Source: Paenibacillus profundus
GTDB lineage: Bacteria; Bacillota; Bacilli; Paenibacillales; Paenibacillaceae
Direction: 5' to 3'
Assembly: GCF_021369635.1 (NCBI RefSeq)
Contig: NZ_JAJNBZ010000006.1
Span: 186,001 to 250,000 of the forward strand
DNA length: 64,000 nucleotides
Shown: one piece after another, positions 35,494-43,686 of the stretch
How positions within the stretch are numbered: position 1 is the stretch's first letter
How the letters are laid out: the number at the start of each line of letters is the position of its first letter
The notes under the pieces: model-generated
Seen by the model: only the letters and a program-made list of their open reading frames with translations
What the model was told of the DNA's origin: nothing
Database searches by the model: none
Position numbers and translations under genes: made by a program

Positions 35494-35559
35494 TACAGTG
35501 TGGAGTTGTTCTCCACCCATTTGTTGATTTCAGCTGTAATTTGCTCCCCGCCAAGCTTC
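35494..35559 (-). pseudogene. Extracellular solute-binding protein (LplA type), C-terminal fragment
   Basis: The minus strand reads LGGEQITAEINKWVENNSTL then stop, the typical last helix of a lipoprotein sugar-binding protein. It directly precedes the permease fragment, as in lplA-lplB operons, and is fused at about 35559 to a sensor kinase fragment. Confidence 0.55.
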
Positions 35560-36267
35560 TTCCAGCTTGGGAAGTCCCTTCATGAGCGCCGTCACGTCCG
35601 CCAGATCAGACTGTGATTGCACGACGATTCGCGATGCATCATCAATCATAAATACACCTGCTCTTTGATACGAGCCTGTAATTTGCGATATCGTCTCCGC
35701 CAGCTTCTCTTTTGACAGCTCCAAATATGAAACGATGCTGCCTCGGTTCCCTGTCATGATGAACAAGATGCGATCGTTCCACGCATAGATTGGCTGCTCT
35801 CCAGCTTGCTCGATTAAGGCTTGAACCATGTTGTGTTCCGGGTTCGGCAGCTTGCTCGTCCCCATTTCGGTGGAAAGGGTATGCTTGTAGGACTTGATGT
35901 AAGTGCCCGCATTCACCACATAATCGCTTGCATTTTGTATCGTCGTCAGACTCTCATGGATGCGGTTGACTAAAGCGACTTCTTCGTAGCCTGATATATT
36001 GCCTGCATAGAATGCAAGACTTTGCAGATCGGAGTTGTGGATGAGCTGCAATTGCAAATTGCGGATAAAAGAGATTTGTTCATTCAATTGGTTCGTATAA
36101 AAGGAAACATTTTTCGCCAAAGAACGCTCGGCTTCATCGCGAAGATGGTTCATGCTTGTCCAATTAAAGACGAGACTTATACCGTAGATGGGCATGACGA
36201 GGATGAGAAACACGATGATCATCTTTTGATACACATACATAGGAGTTCGTTTGCGCCATACTTTCAT
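35530..36267 (-). pseudogene. YesM-type sensor histidine kinase, N-terminal fragment
   Basis: Starts at ATG 36267 (MKVWRKRTPMYVYQKMIIVF). A first membrane helix is followed by a long extracellular sensing domain (LRDEAERSLAKNVSFYTNQL, NRIHESLTTIQNASDYVVNA). The second helix, HAMP, His box and ATPase domain are missing; the frame ends in LEEAWRGANYS at the junction with the solute-binding protein fragment. YesM kinases normally control the neighbouring sugar ABC operons, so one deletion probably removed the kinase C-terminus, its YesN partner and most of the binding protein gene. Confidence 0.7.
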
Positions 36268-36408
36268 GCCATTTGCACCTGCCCCCAATCATCAACAAAA
36301 AAAGCGGTGTTATTTCCGGTCGACAACACCGTAAACGCCGCTTCTTTGTTTCCGATTATACATGGGACTGCCCAAATGTAAACTGATTTTTATTTAATCG
36401 CACTTATA

Positions 36409-36658
36409 GAGGTTGTTCAAAAAGTCCGCTTTTGATCACGAAGTCACTCAGGAAGTAACTCGGCATCGAATCTTGCATTCACTCTCGAACAGCGTATGCT
36501 TTCGAAGTATGTTTCCTGCGGAAACATTTCAGCTGCTCATGTAGTCCCGTCTACACTGCGCTGCTCCTTACAAGTTTTGCAAAGCAAAACTCGCTTCGGA
36601 AGCATACGCTTCGAGTTCCTGCAACCTTCTCGGTGCTGAAAACCGACCTTTTTGAACA
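36409..36658. mobile_element. MITE-like element with 9-bp target duplication
   Basis: Ends are inverted: GGTTGTTCAAAAAGTC on the left and GACCTTTTTGAACAC on the right. GCACTTATA stands directly outside each end (36400-36408 and 36660-36668). Inner arms (GCGTATGCTTTCGAAG and CTTCGGAAGCATACGC) also pair. No coding frame. A non-autonomous element of about 250 bp. A partial look-alike, AGGTTGTTCAAAAACACG, lies at about 53826. Confidence 0.7.
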
Positions 36659-36694
36659 CGCACTTATATTTAACTACATTAATATTCAAATACT

Positions 36695-37183
36695 TTAATA
36701 TGTAATCAGTTTTTTTCCTATTTTAAAATATAAAGGGATGGTTGATAATAAAATCACTCCTACACATATCGTACCCACTATAAAATTTGTTACTGTTATC
36801 GTATTTGTATCAAAACCAGCTTTTAAAATTAATAGATTCGTAGGAATAATGACACCTATTCCTGTCAACAATCCAGGTGAATAACACCGTTCAATAATCG
36901 TCGAAATCAAATGAGGGAAAATAATATTAAATATCATTGAACCCAAAAACCCGAAGTAAGCATACTTCAATATCACATTCGAAGGATAAAAAATATATAA
37001 AACGGTTATCAAATACGCTAATGCAGTAACTACAAATAATCCGAATAAAAACTGATCCTGTTTAACAGGGGCATGCATTTTTACTTTAGTTGCTTTTAAT
37101 GACTGTCGTATTAACCAAACGGCTTCTTCTAAATTATGTATAGTGATTGCAAACAGAAACAAAATAAGAATGGAGCTGCTCAT
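36695..37183 (-). CDS. HXXEE domain membrane protein
   Basis: 162 residues, four to five membrane helices. HNLEEA near residue 17 is the H-x2-E-E motif, and FPHLISTIIERCYSPGLLTG matches the family's second conserved block. Function unknown; the conserved His and Glu could bind metal or be catalytic in the membrane. Directly follows the tetR gene (46 bp gap, same strand), so probably its target. Confidence 0.8.
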   Translation of the reverse strand: MSSSILILFLFAITIHNLEEAVWLIRQSLKATKVKMHAPVKQDQFLFGLFVVTALAYLITVLYIFYPSNVILKYAYFGFLGSMIFNIIFPHLISTIIERCYSPGLLTGIGVIIPTNLLILKAGFDTNTITVTNFIVGTICVGVILLSTIPLYFKIGKKLITY

Positions 37184-37229
37184 TTTTTGTCCCCCATTTC
37201 AATATATCTTGTTGTAACCATTCGTTCCC

Positions 37230-37820
37230 TCACTTCAAGCCGTTCACTATAAAGCGGGTCGTATAAGCGGCTACAGCCTCTACACTTTCCTCTTTGCCTT
37301 GCATATCCGCCGACTCGAATATGTCATCTATAGATGGAGCTATTCTAGTAAAAATCAACGAACCGATGATAAAGTGCAACGTATGTTTCATTGATTCAAA
37401 GTCAAAGCAGCCTTTTTCCCTTCCTGCTTCCAAAATACGGCGAAGCTGCATCCATAGCGCGAACAAGTATCGCTGCAGCTTTTCCATTCTGGGACTCTGC
37501 ATGATGATTTCCTGCTGCAGCAAGTTGATAAGCTCCGGCTCCGCCATACGCAAGCGCACGAACTCGCCGATAAAGGCGCGCAAATCCTTCTCGGGATTTT
37601 CCAATTCGTATTCGGTATTCAAAAAGTCTGGTGCGAATGCATCAAACAAGGCATAGAATACATTCTCTTTGCCCCCGAAATGATACGACACCAGCGCCAA
37701 CGCCACTCCAGCCTCGTCGCAAATTTGCCGCACGGTCGTTCCCTCGAAGCCTTTGCGGGCAAACAACACCTTCGCTGCATCCAAAATTTTCATTTTTACA
37801 TCTTTTTCATCCTGTTTCAT
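37230..37820 (-). CDS. TetR/AcrR family regulator
   Basis: 196 residues from ATG at 37820, fixed by GGAGGGCTTCA. Helix-turn-helix: ILDAAKVLFARKGFEGTTVR and QICDEAGVALALVSYHFGGKENVFYALF, followed by a ligand domain with the C-terminal pattern of CerR/DUF1956-like TetR proteins. It should repress itself and the HXXEE gene via the palindromes at 37878-37906. Confidence 0.9.
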   Translation of the reverse strand: MKQDEKDVKMKILDAAKVLFARKGFEGTTVRQICDEAGVALALVSYHFGGKENVFYALFDAFAPDFLNTEYELENPEKDLRAFIGEFVRLRMAEPELINLLQQEIIMQSPRMEKLQRYLFALWMQLRRILEAGREKGCFDFESMKHTLHFIIGSLIFTRIAPSIDDIFESADMQGKEESVEAVAAYTTRFIVNGLK

Positions 37821-37877
37821 TGAAGCCCTCCTGACCTTATCTTCTCTTAGATCCAAGCAGCATAGGAGTATATTTTT

Positions 37878-37906
37878 TGAACAATTGTTTTGAACGATTG
37901 TTCAAA
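37878..37906. promoter_or_regulatory. Overlapping TetR-type palindromes upstream of tetR
   Basis: TTGAACAATTGTTTTGAA overlaps TTGAACGATTGTTCAA, giving two near-palindromic sites about 60 bp before the tetR start. Position and form suit an autoregulatory operator. Confidence 0.55.
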
Positions 37907-38036
37907 TTGAACATGCTTAAACAATACTCCTGCCTTGCCGCTTTGTCAATACGATTTATACAGGAGCTCTAATGTGCTGCCGCTGTCATCATCCCCATTC
38001 AAGTTCGGGTGGCCAATATGGCAAGGGCGGATACCA

Positions 38037-38279
38037 TCAGCATGTAATCGGTATGAAATTATCAAGCTCTGAATGAGGATGCGCCGCGCCCAGAGAGCGG
38101 TGATTATAGCGCTCAAAGTCATAGGTATAGGCTAACTCATAGCCTGATTGGGCCAACCAAGTGCCATAAATATATTGGTACATGAACGGGAGCCCTGCGG
38201 AAGGGCCGATATGTCGAAATACAGCGTACTGGCCAGGCAGCACAACGGCTTCCTTTAGTTCGGAGCCATTTTCCTTCAC
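38037..38279 (-). pseudogene. GyrI-like / AraC effector-binding domain, C-terminal fragment
   Basis: 80 residues: VVLPGQYAVFRHIGPSAGLP, then MYQYIYGTWLAQSGYELAYT and FERYNHRSLGAAHPHSELDN, ending FIPIT. This is the second half of the GyrI/effector-binding fold found at the end of AraC regulators or alone. The first half and any DNA-binding domain are absent upstream. GTG at 38279 lies in AGTGAAGG and has no separate ribosome site, so I read it as a remnant. Confidence 0.65.
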
Positions 38280-38382
38280 TTTATGAAATTTTGCGAAACG
38301 AACAAAGCAGCCTAGATACGTCTCTATAATGACAACGTATTTAGACTGCTATTATGATGCATGTCAATTTTCCGCCGTTCTT

Positions 38383-38655
38383 CTATTTGTTCGTTCTTTT
38401 TAGTTTTCTTTGCCTATAGATAAGCACAATAAATGCAACCGTTAAAAGTTTTGACTGAGTGCTTGTATCCACAGAGCCAAATAAAGAATAATAATATGAC
38501 ATCAGAAGTCCAATGGACGCTATTCCTAAGAGAACATAATTCCTTACTGCGGGGCTTTTCCTAAATAAGAACGCAACCCCAAATACAATGATTAGACTGT
38601 AAACCAGTAGAAAGGACAACATAATTAATGATGTTCCAACAATACCAATGCTCAT
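38383..38655 (-). CDS. Small membrane protein, hypothetical (90 aa)
   Basis: ATG at 38655 after GGAGGGAG. Two to three hydrophobic helices (GTSLIMLSFLLVYSLIIVFG; NYVLLGIASIGLLMSYYY; LLTVAFIVLIY) and a basic C-terminus RQRKLKRTNK. Not recognised. Lies 150 bp left of the composite transposon. Confidence 0.6.
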   Translation of the reverse strand: MSIGIVGTSLIMLSFLLVYSLIIVFGVAFLFRKSPAVRNYVLLGIASIGLLMSYYYSLFGSVDTSTQSKLLTVAFIVLIYRQRKLKRTNK

Positions 38656-38925
38656 TGCCTCTCCCTCCGTTATCTTTTTCTTGATTGTATCATAAAACAT
38701 CCGCAATTGTTATTATATCCCAACACAGAACCTGACCTTCGATTTTTTCGATTAAGTAGTCAATAATGTTAATAATTCATCAAAAGAAAAAAGGAACCGT
38801 CTGCTCAATGTCATTTAGTTAAGCTCAAAGACAAAACTTGGAATAAAAATGAAATCCGAAACGGCATGGGAAAAAGCCCTGTGCCGTTTGTTTTTTGGTG
38901 CAGGCAAGGAAAAAAGCGTACAGCC

Positions 38926-40440
38926 CTGTCGCTAGTCTTATTTTATTGAAAACACTTCAATCATTCACCGCATTAATATGATATAATATAGGTAATAATA
39001 GTGCGGGAGTGTGGATATGTTGCGAAAAACGGGTTACGAAGGACGTTCACAAATCTCCATGGTCTCCTTGGATGAGCTTGTACCTAAGGATCATTTGGTC
39101 CGCAAAATCAAATACGCCATCGACTTTAGCTTCATCTACGACTTGGTTCGAGATGTCTACTGTAAAGATAACGGCCGCCCTAGCATCGATCCGGTTGTTC
39201 TTACGAAGATTGCGCTCATTCAATGCCTTTTTGGTATTCGCTCCATGCGTCAGACGATTAAAGAAATTGAAACCAATGTGGCGTACCGTTGGTTTATTGG
39301 ATATGACTTCAGTCAGCCCATTCCTCATTTCTCGACGCTGGGCAAGAATTATGTGCGCCGTTTTCGGGATACTGGACTGTTTGAGGGGATTTTTAATCAC
39401 ATCCTCGAAGAAGCTGTTCGTCATGGTTTCATTGAGCCTGACGTGCTCTTTAAAGCTAGCGCGAACAAAAACAAATATGTAAAAGAGATCGTTCAGGAGC
39501 AGAGTCGAGAATACCAGGACCAGCTTGATGAAGAGATCAATAAGGATCGAGTTGCACATGGAAAAAAACCATTTGAAAAAAAGTCGGAAGTAACGCAGAA
39601 GGAGGTGAAAGTTAGCACGACTGACCCGGAGTGGTTTGTTCGTGAAGGGCGAGAAAGAGCGTGTTTTCGCCTACAGCTTCCACACCGCGTGTGATCGAAA
39701 CGGGTTTGTACTCGGGGTCAAAGTAACGCCTGGAAATGTCCACGACAGCCAAGTCTTTGAAGATGTCCTGAACGAGGTTACTCGCGTAGTTCCGGCTCCG
39801 CGAGCGGTTGCCGCGGATGCGGGTTACAAGACGCCAGCCATCTGCAAGACTCTGCATGAACAAGAGATTCGTCCCGTCCTGCCGTAATACACGTCCCCAT
39901 ACTAAAGATGGCTTCTTTAAAAAGCATGAGAACGTTTACGATGAGCACTATGACTGCTACCTATGTCCGGCAAATGCGGTACTGTCTTACGAAACAACGA
40001 ACCGTGACGGTTATAAAATGTATCGCTCAAATCCGACAATCTGGCAAGCCTGTCCTTTCCGGACACAATGTACAGAGAGTAAAGATGCAGTGAAGCGTAT
40101 CAGTCGACATGTTTGGGCTGAATATGTTAAAGAGGCGGATCACCTCCGCCATACAGAAGAAAACAAACAGATTTATGCGGAGCGAAAAGAGACGATAGAA
40201 CGCGTTTTTGCTGACTTAAAGGAGAAGCATGGTATGCGGTGGACGACCTTACGAGGATTAAAAAGAGTCTCCATGCAAGCGATGCTTGTTTTTGCTGCCA
40301 TGAACCTCAAAAAAATGGCGACCTGGCTCTGGAAAACCGGTCGCCCATCTGATAAATTCAATTTCGTATTTGAAATATGGATAAAAAACATAAAGAACTC
40401 CCGCGTCTGCAGTATTTCGCGGGAGTTTGTCTTCAATCTG
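38926..40440 (+). mobile_element. IS1182-family element nested in the left IS4 copy
   Basis: Inserted within the IS4 3' non-coding part, between GCGTACAGC and AAGCGGAT. It carries a broken transposase gene and ends with the hairpin AACTCCCGCG...CGCGGGAGTT (40396-40430). Boundaries are approximate. Confidence 0.65.
39009..40440 (+). pseudogene. IS1182-family transposase, two frameshifts
   Basis: Three consecutive frames make one protein. 39011-39635: GYEGRSQISMVSLDELVPKD, DNGRPSIDPVVLTKIALIQC, HFSTLGKNYVRRF. 39636-39887: ERVFAYSFHTACDRNGFVLG, AADAGYKTPAICKTL. 39888 onward: YKMYRSNPTIWQACPFRTQC, ETIERVFADLKEKHGMRW. These are the N-terminal domain, DDE core and Cys-rich/last Glu region of IS1182 transposases. 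Shifts near 39640 and 39885 make it inactive. Confidence 0.85.
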
Positions 40441-40485
40441 AAGCGGATGGAATATCCGCTTAAAAAAATGTCCATATGAACGGAA

Positions 40486-41634
40486 TTATGCTACTCTGTA
40501 GACGAAGCTAACAGCTGATCTCCAGCGGATTTTGCGCGTATTCTTCTGCCCTGGGCGAATGGGTCGAATCGGCAAAATGTTTTTGCGAATCAGCGCTTCA
40601 ACATCGGGCGGGGGTTCATCGCCCCTTGAGCGCAGGAAATGTCTGAAAACGTGAACGGCGACCGTGAAGTTGACTTAGTATGGGTACCGTGTATCCATTT
40701 GGGAAATGACGACGTGTGAGGTTATCATTTCAGCGAAATTGTACATGATCATTCTTGCGAAAATCTCTTGGGTGATGGACTCTTGCTTCTTTGCGTGAAA
40801 ATTCATCAGACCGACGGTGTATTTTAATGCCCTGAAAGAGGTTTCAATGCCCCACCGCATGCTGTAAATGGACTTGATTTCATCGGGTGGGAAATCAGCG
40901 GCAGAAAGATTCGTAACGACGGTTTCATAAGCGCCATTCGGCAGGACGAAACGAACAACCCGAAAGGAAATCGGATAAAACAAGTTCCCATGCAAATCCA
41001 AAAAATCAAATGTAGAAGTGGAAGGGACGAACCTGTAAATCTCGGGATGAGCCTTGACCTCTTTGGTTTGTTTTTTTGGTGAGTGTCAGATAAATGTCCA
41101 TATCAAATTTCTCCGCTAGCAGGCAAACGCAAGCCCGAAAGAATACCATTGGAATCCAAATCCTTTACCCGTATGACGTAGTTCCACCCTTTGTGTTCAA
41201 ATGCAGAAGGTTATAGCCTTTGGTGTTCGGTTGACTTTGAAAATAGGTGTCCGTATCCACAGAGTCAGTTGCGATATGCAAATCTGAATCGTCAACAGCA
41301 AGTAATCGATACCCTCGGTAGTGCTTGATATCCGTATACGATTGCGTAAATTCGTGAAACAAGAATTCCACAGCTGACGGCAGGATTTTATTTCTCTGTT
41401 GGACAAAAGCAGAAGTGGTTGCGGTGTTTACGTCATAGCCCTGCGATTCCAAGAGTTCCTTATATATGCTGTTGCCCCCCATTGAAATCAAGAGTTGCAT
41501 AACCGTTTCAAAGGGCAGCTTCTTCTTTCGGGTAAAATCCTTTTCAGGGTTTTTGACATAAGGTGCCGGTGCGGCTGACATTTCTCGTATTAGGGATGTC
41601 AGCGTTTTTTTAGCGAATTTGCGTACTCATCCAT
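40486..41634 (-). pseudogene. IS4-family transposase, left copy (deleted and frameshifted)
   Basis: Start ATG at 41634 (MDEYANSLKKR then stop, a 1-base loss against the right copy). It continues APAPYVKNPEKDFTRKKKLP, LLAVDDSDLHIATDS and YNLLHLN. About 90 codons, including the second catalytic Asp, are then missing before RVKDLDS-like sequence. It resumes LFYPISFRVVRFVLPNGAYE, SMRWGIETSFRALKYTVGLM (Y-R-E region) and shifts again near 40676. Non-functional. Confidence 0.8.
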
Positions 41635-41981
41635 TGGCGTAACCTCCTCGTTTTTTCAAGGGGCTTCGCCACACACTTCCACCTACTTGTCAAGTCCTTT
41701 TTTTCGTGCAAAAAAAAGAGCGAGCTATCTTTTTGATAACCTGCTCTTATTCTTGATTTTCGGCCCTGCGCCTTAACTAAATGACATTGCCCTTTCGGGG
41801 TCTTTTTTGTTTTTTTTGTGGTGCACACTGTGCATCACTGGCCAGCGTACCAGGAACGCATAGCAGCTGCACATTGATTGTACCACGCGTTAGTCTAAAA
41901 CTTTATTTTTTCTGACAACGGGACTGCATGACTAACAGATACAAAACTTCTTAGCGTGGGTTTTATGTCGGCGGTACCCCT

Positions 41982-42248
41982 TCACTCGCTTCTTCTATAT
42001 AAATCAATTATTTTTTTTGCATATCCAATAGATAAACCATACTTAGTTCTGACTCTTTTTATTGATTCTACTTCTGATTCTCCCTTTAAATCCTTTTCAA
42101 TAAAAGATTTAACTTCACTGTTATTTCTATATGACTCATATAGTGCTTCCTCTAATGAGTTCAACTTCTTATAATTATAAAAATTGGTAATGACAGAAAA
42201 AATAAGTGCTAATAGCAAGAATATTATTAAATAAATTGAGTTGTCCAT
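41982..42248 (-). CDS. Small membrane-anchored protein (88 aa), possible immunity protein
   Basis: One N-terminal membrane helix (IYLIIFLLLALIFSVITNF), a charged middle, and a C-terminal motif ESIKRVRTKYGLSIGYAKKI that resembles the L7/L12 C-terminal helix pattern. Lies 127 bp downstream of, and parallel to, the secreted 181-residue protein, with a long hairpin between them. ATG at 42248 after GGAGGAGCC. A small membrane partner beside a secreted bacteriocin-like protein often gives self-protection (inference only). Confidence 0.6.
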   Translation of the reverse strand: MDNSIYLIIFLLLALIFSVITNFYNYKKLNSLEEALYESYRNNSEVKSFIEKDLKGESEVESIKRVRTKYGLSIGYAKKIIDLYRRSE

Positions 42249-42285
42249 AAGGCTCCTCCTATTTTCCTCAAAATTAAGTAAGAAT

Positions 42286-42345
42286 AGAGCACTTGTGGAG
42301 CAAATTGTGGGAAAAGATCTCCCCCAGCTTGGTCCAAAGTGCTCT
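42286..42345. other. Long imperfect stem-loop between the two transposon cargo genes
   Basis: AGAGCACTT (42286-42294) pairs with AAGTGCTCT (42337-42345), and the helix extends with interruptions through GGGAAAAGATCTCCC. There is no long T tract, so attenuator or processing signal is as likely as terminator. Confidence 0.5.
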
Positions 42346-42375
42346 TAATTGTGAAGACTATAAATTTATCCTAAA

Positions 42376-42921
42376 TCAAAAGCAAGCTTTGCTAACAGCT
42401 GTGATTCCTGCCAATTCAGCAACCAAATCTTTAGCAGCTGATCCTAAAGCTTTCCATTTCTCACTTGCAAACGAAGCTCCCCAAATTGTTTTAGCCGCTT
42501 CAACAACGCCACCCAAACTTTTAACTAATTTGCCTATTTTCACAATCTTAGCGATTGGTATGGCAGTGGTCACAACTAAACCCGCAATAGCTATTCCACA
42601 TTCCCAAGCTCCAGCAGTTTCGTACAACTCTTCATAATTGTCGGAATCTGTCACTCTTACTTGGCTACCTATACTTATAAAATAATTATTAATAGTCGAT
42701 GCATCATTTGAATTCAAGACTTCATCTGGAATATTGTATATATCATTTAGAATACGTTGAAAAGAATCCTGAGAAACGCTTTGGTATTTTTCCATCTCAG
42801 GATCTTGGATTTCAGCTGCAGAAGCAACCGACCCTGGAGAAAGACCTAAGGTAACAAACATAGAAAATACAACCAAAGAAATTAAACCCTTAGCCCACTT
42901 GTTATTCGTGGCAATCTTCAT
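42376..42921 (-). CDS. Secreted bacteriocin-like protein (181 aa), hypothetical
   Basis: Signal peptide about 1-36 (KGLISLVVFSMFVTLGLSPG...ASAAE). An acidic middle part (QDSFQRILNDIYNIPDEVLN) is followed by a hydrophobic, Gly/Ala/Lys-rich C-terminal half: AGAWECGIAIAGLVVTTAIP, IAKIVKIGKLVKSLGGVVEA, FASEKWKALGSAAKDLVAEL, ending SKACF. Two cysteines frame this half and could form a disulfide. The plan (export signal, pro-region, amphipathic membrane-active tail) is that of large secreted bacteriocins, but I do not recognise a named family. Confidence 0.6.
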   Translation of the reverse strand: MKIATNNKWAKGLISLVVFSMFVTLGLSPGSVASAAEIQDPEMEKYQSVSQDSFQRILNDIYNIPDEVLNSNDASTINNYFISIGSQVRVTDSDNYEELYETAGAWECGIAIAGLVVTTAIPIAKIVKIGKLVKSLGGVVEAAKTIWGASFASEKWKALGSAAKDLVAELAGITAVSKACF

Positions 42922-43099
42922 GTTTTGTAACGCTCCTTTTCTTTTAAATTTTTTTCACATTTTTATAGTATCACATAGCATCATATATTCATACTATATA
43001 TTTCCGTTTCGACAAAACATTTCAATATTATACAATATTTATGAATGAAGGAGTATGGGTATTGATGGTCTAATAGAATAGACAACTGAGTTCAGTGGG

Positions 43100-43375
43100 G
43101 CCGCAGCGAAGCCTTTCGCAAGGGAGGTGATAGCCGCGACATTCTTGTTAGGTGTCCAGTTGCGGTTGAGAAGACCCCGTCAGCATCGCAGCTGGCGTGT
43201 ATGCTTTGTATCAAGCGATTCAAGCAGCGTATAACAAGCGAAAAAACCACCAAGATTAGGTTGGCATCCTGATCGGTGGCTTTTCGCTGTAATGTGAATA
43301 TGCTCGCCGTGGTTGCCCACCGGCTCTTTGTTAAAGGGGCTACGATCTGGCAGGATCGTAGTCTCTTTTTTAGTG
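43100..43375 (+). pseudogene. Decayed type I toxin-like (holin-like toxin) locus
   Basis: AAGGGAGGTGATAGCC at about 43118 is the usual ribosome site of small holin-like toxin genes. The following frame has no good ATG and no hydrophobic peptide. Then come the conserved-looking non-coding blocks AAAACCACC...GGTGGCTTTT (hairpin, 43243-43284), GTAATGTGAATATGCTCGCC and a terminator GCTACGATC...GATCGTAGT followed by CTCTTTTTT. The layout is known from TxpA/BsrH-like loci with antisense RNA; the toxin itself seems lost. Confidence 0.45.
43339..43372 (+). terminator. Intrinsic terminator of the toxin-like locus
   Basis: GCTACGATC (43339-43347) pairs with GATCGTAGT (43354-43362), followed by a run of T from 43365. 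Confidence 0.75.
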
Positions 43376-43686
43376 TATCCAGAAGCCGAACAATGTAGTC
43401 CAATTGGGACGTTGTTATATATCTCTTCTGTTCCCAGTATACCATTACCATTCGCTCGTTAGCAAATACGCTAATAGGTGAACGGATCTGCATGAGAAAT
43501 GTGAAAAAGGAAAATGTTTGCGGTAACCACTGAAATTTGGATTATTCCTTCTTGACTAATGGTAGATTTAGCTATATGTTTCTAATATGTGTATGGTATT
43601 GCCACCAAGAGTCACGCCCCTTGTAATACACAAGTTTAACCATATGGAGGCCGATTATATGGTGCGAAAAAATGCGCCCTACAAGG
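43374..43686. other. Non-coding stretch inside the composite transposon
   Basis: Between the toxin-like remnant and the right IS4 copy. Short broken frames only. AATGCGCCC next to the IS end may be old target sequence. Nothing else supportable. Confidence 0.4.

Larger units (their letters stand above)
38806..41790 (-). mobile_element. IS4-family element, left copy, interrupted by an IS1182 element
   Basis: Minus-strand IS whose 3' non-coding part (38806-38925, ACGGCATGGGAAAAAGCCC...) matches the end of the right copy. The stretch from about 38926 to 40440 is a foreign IS1182-type element, after which the IS4 sequence resumes with the AAGCGGAT...ATCCGCTT hairpin and the transposase remnant. 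IS ends at about 41790. Confidence 0.7.

Noticed and set aside
43092-43493. 133-codon minus-strand frame in the transposon
   Set aside because: It lies antisense over the toxin-like locus with its hairpins and terminator, lacks a ribosome site and has an odd composition.
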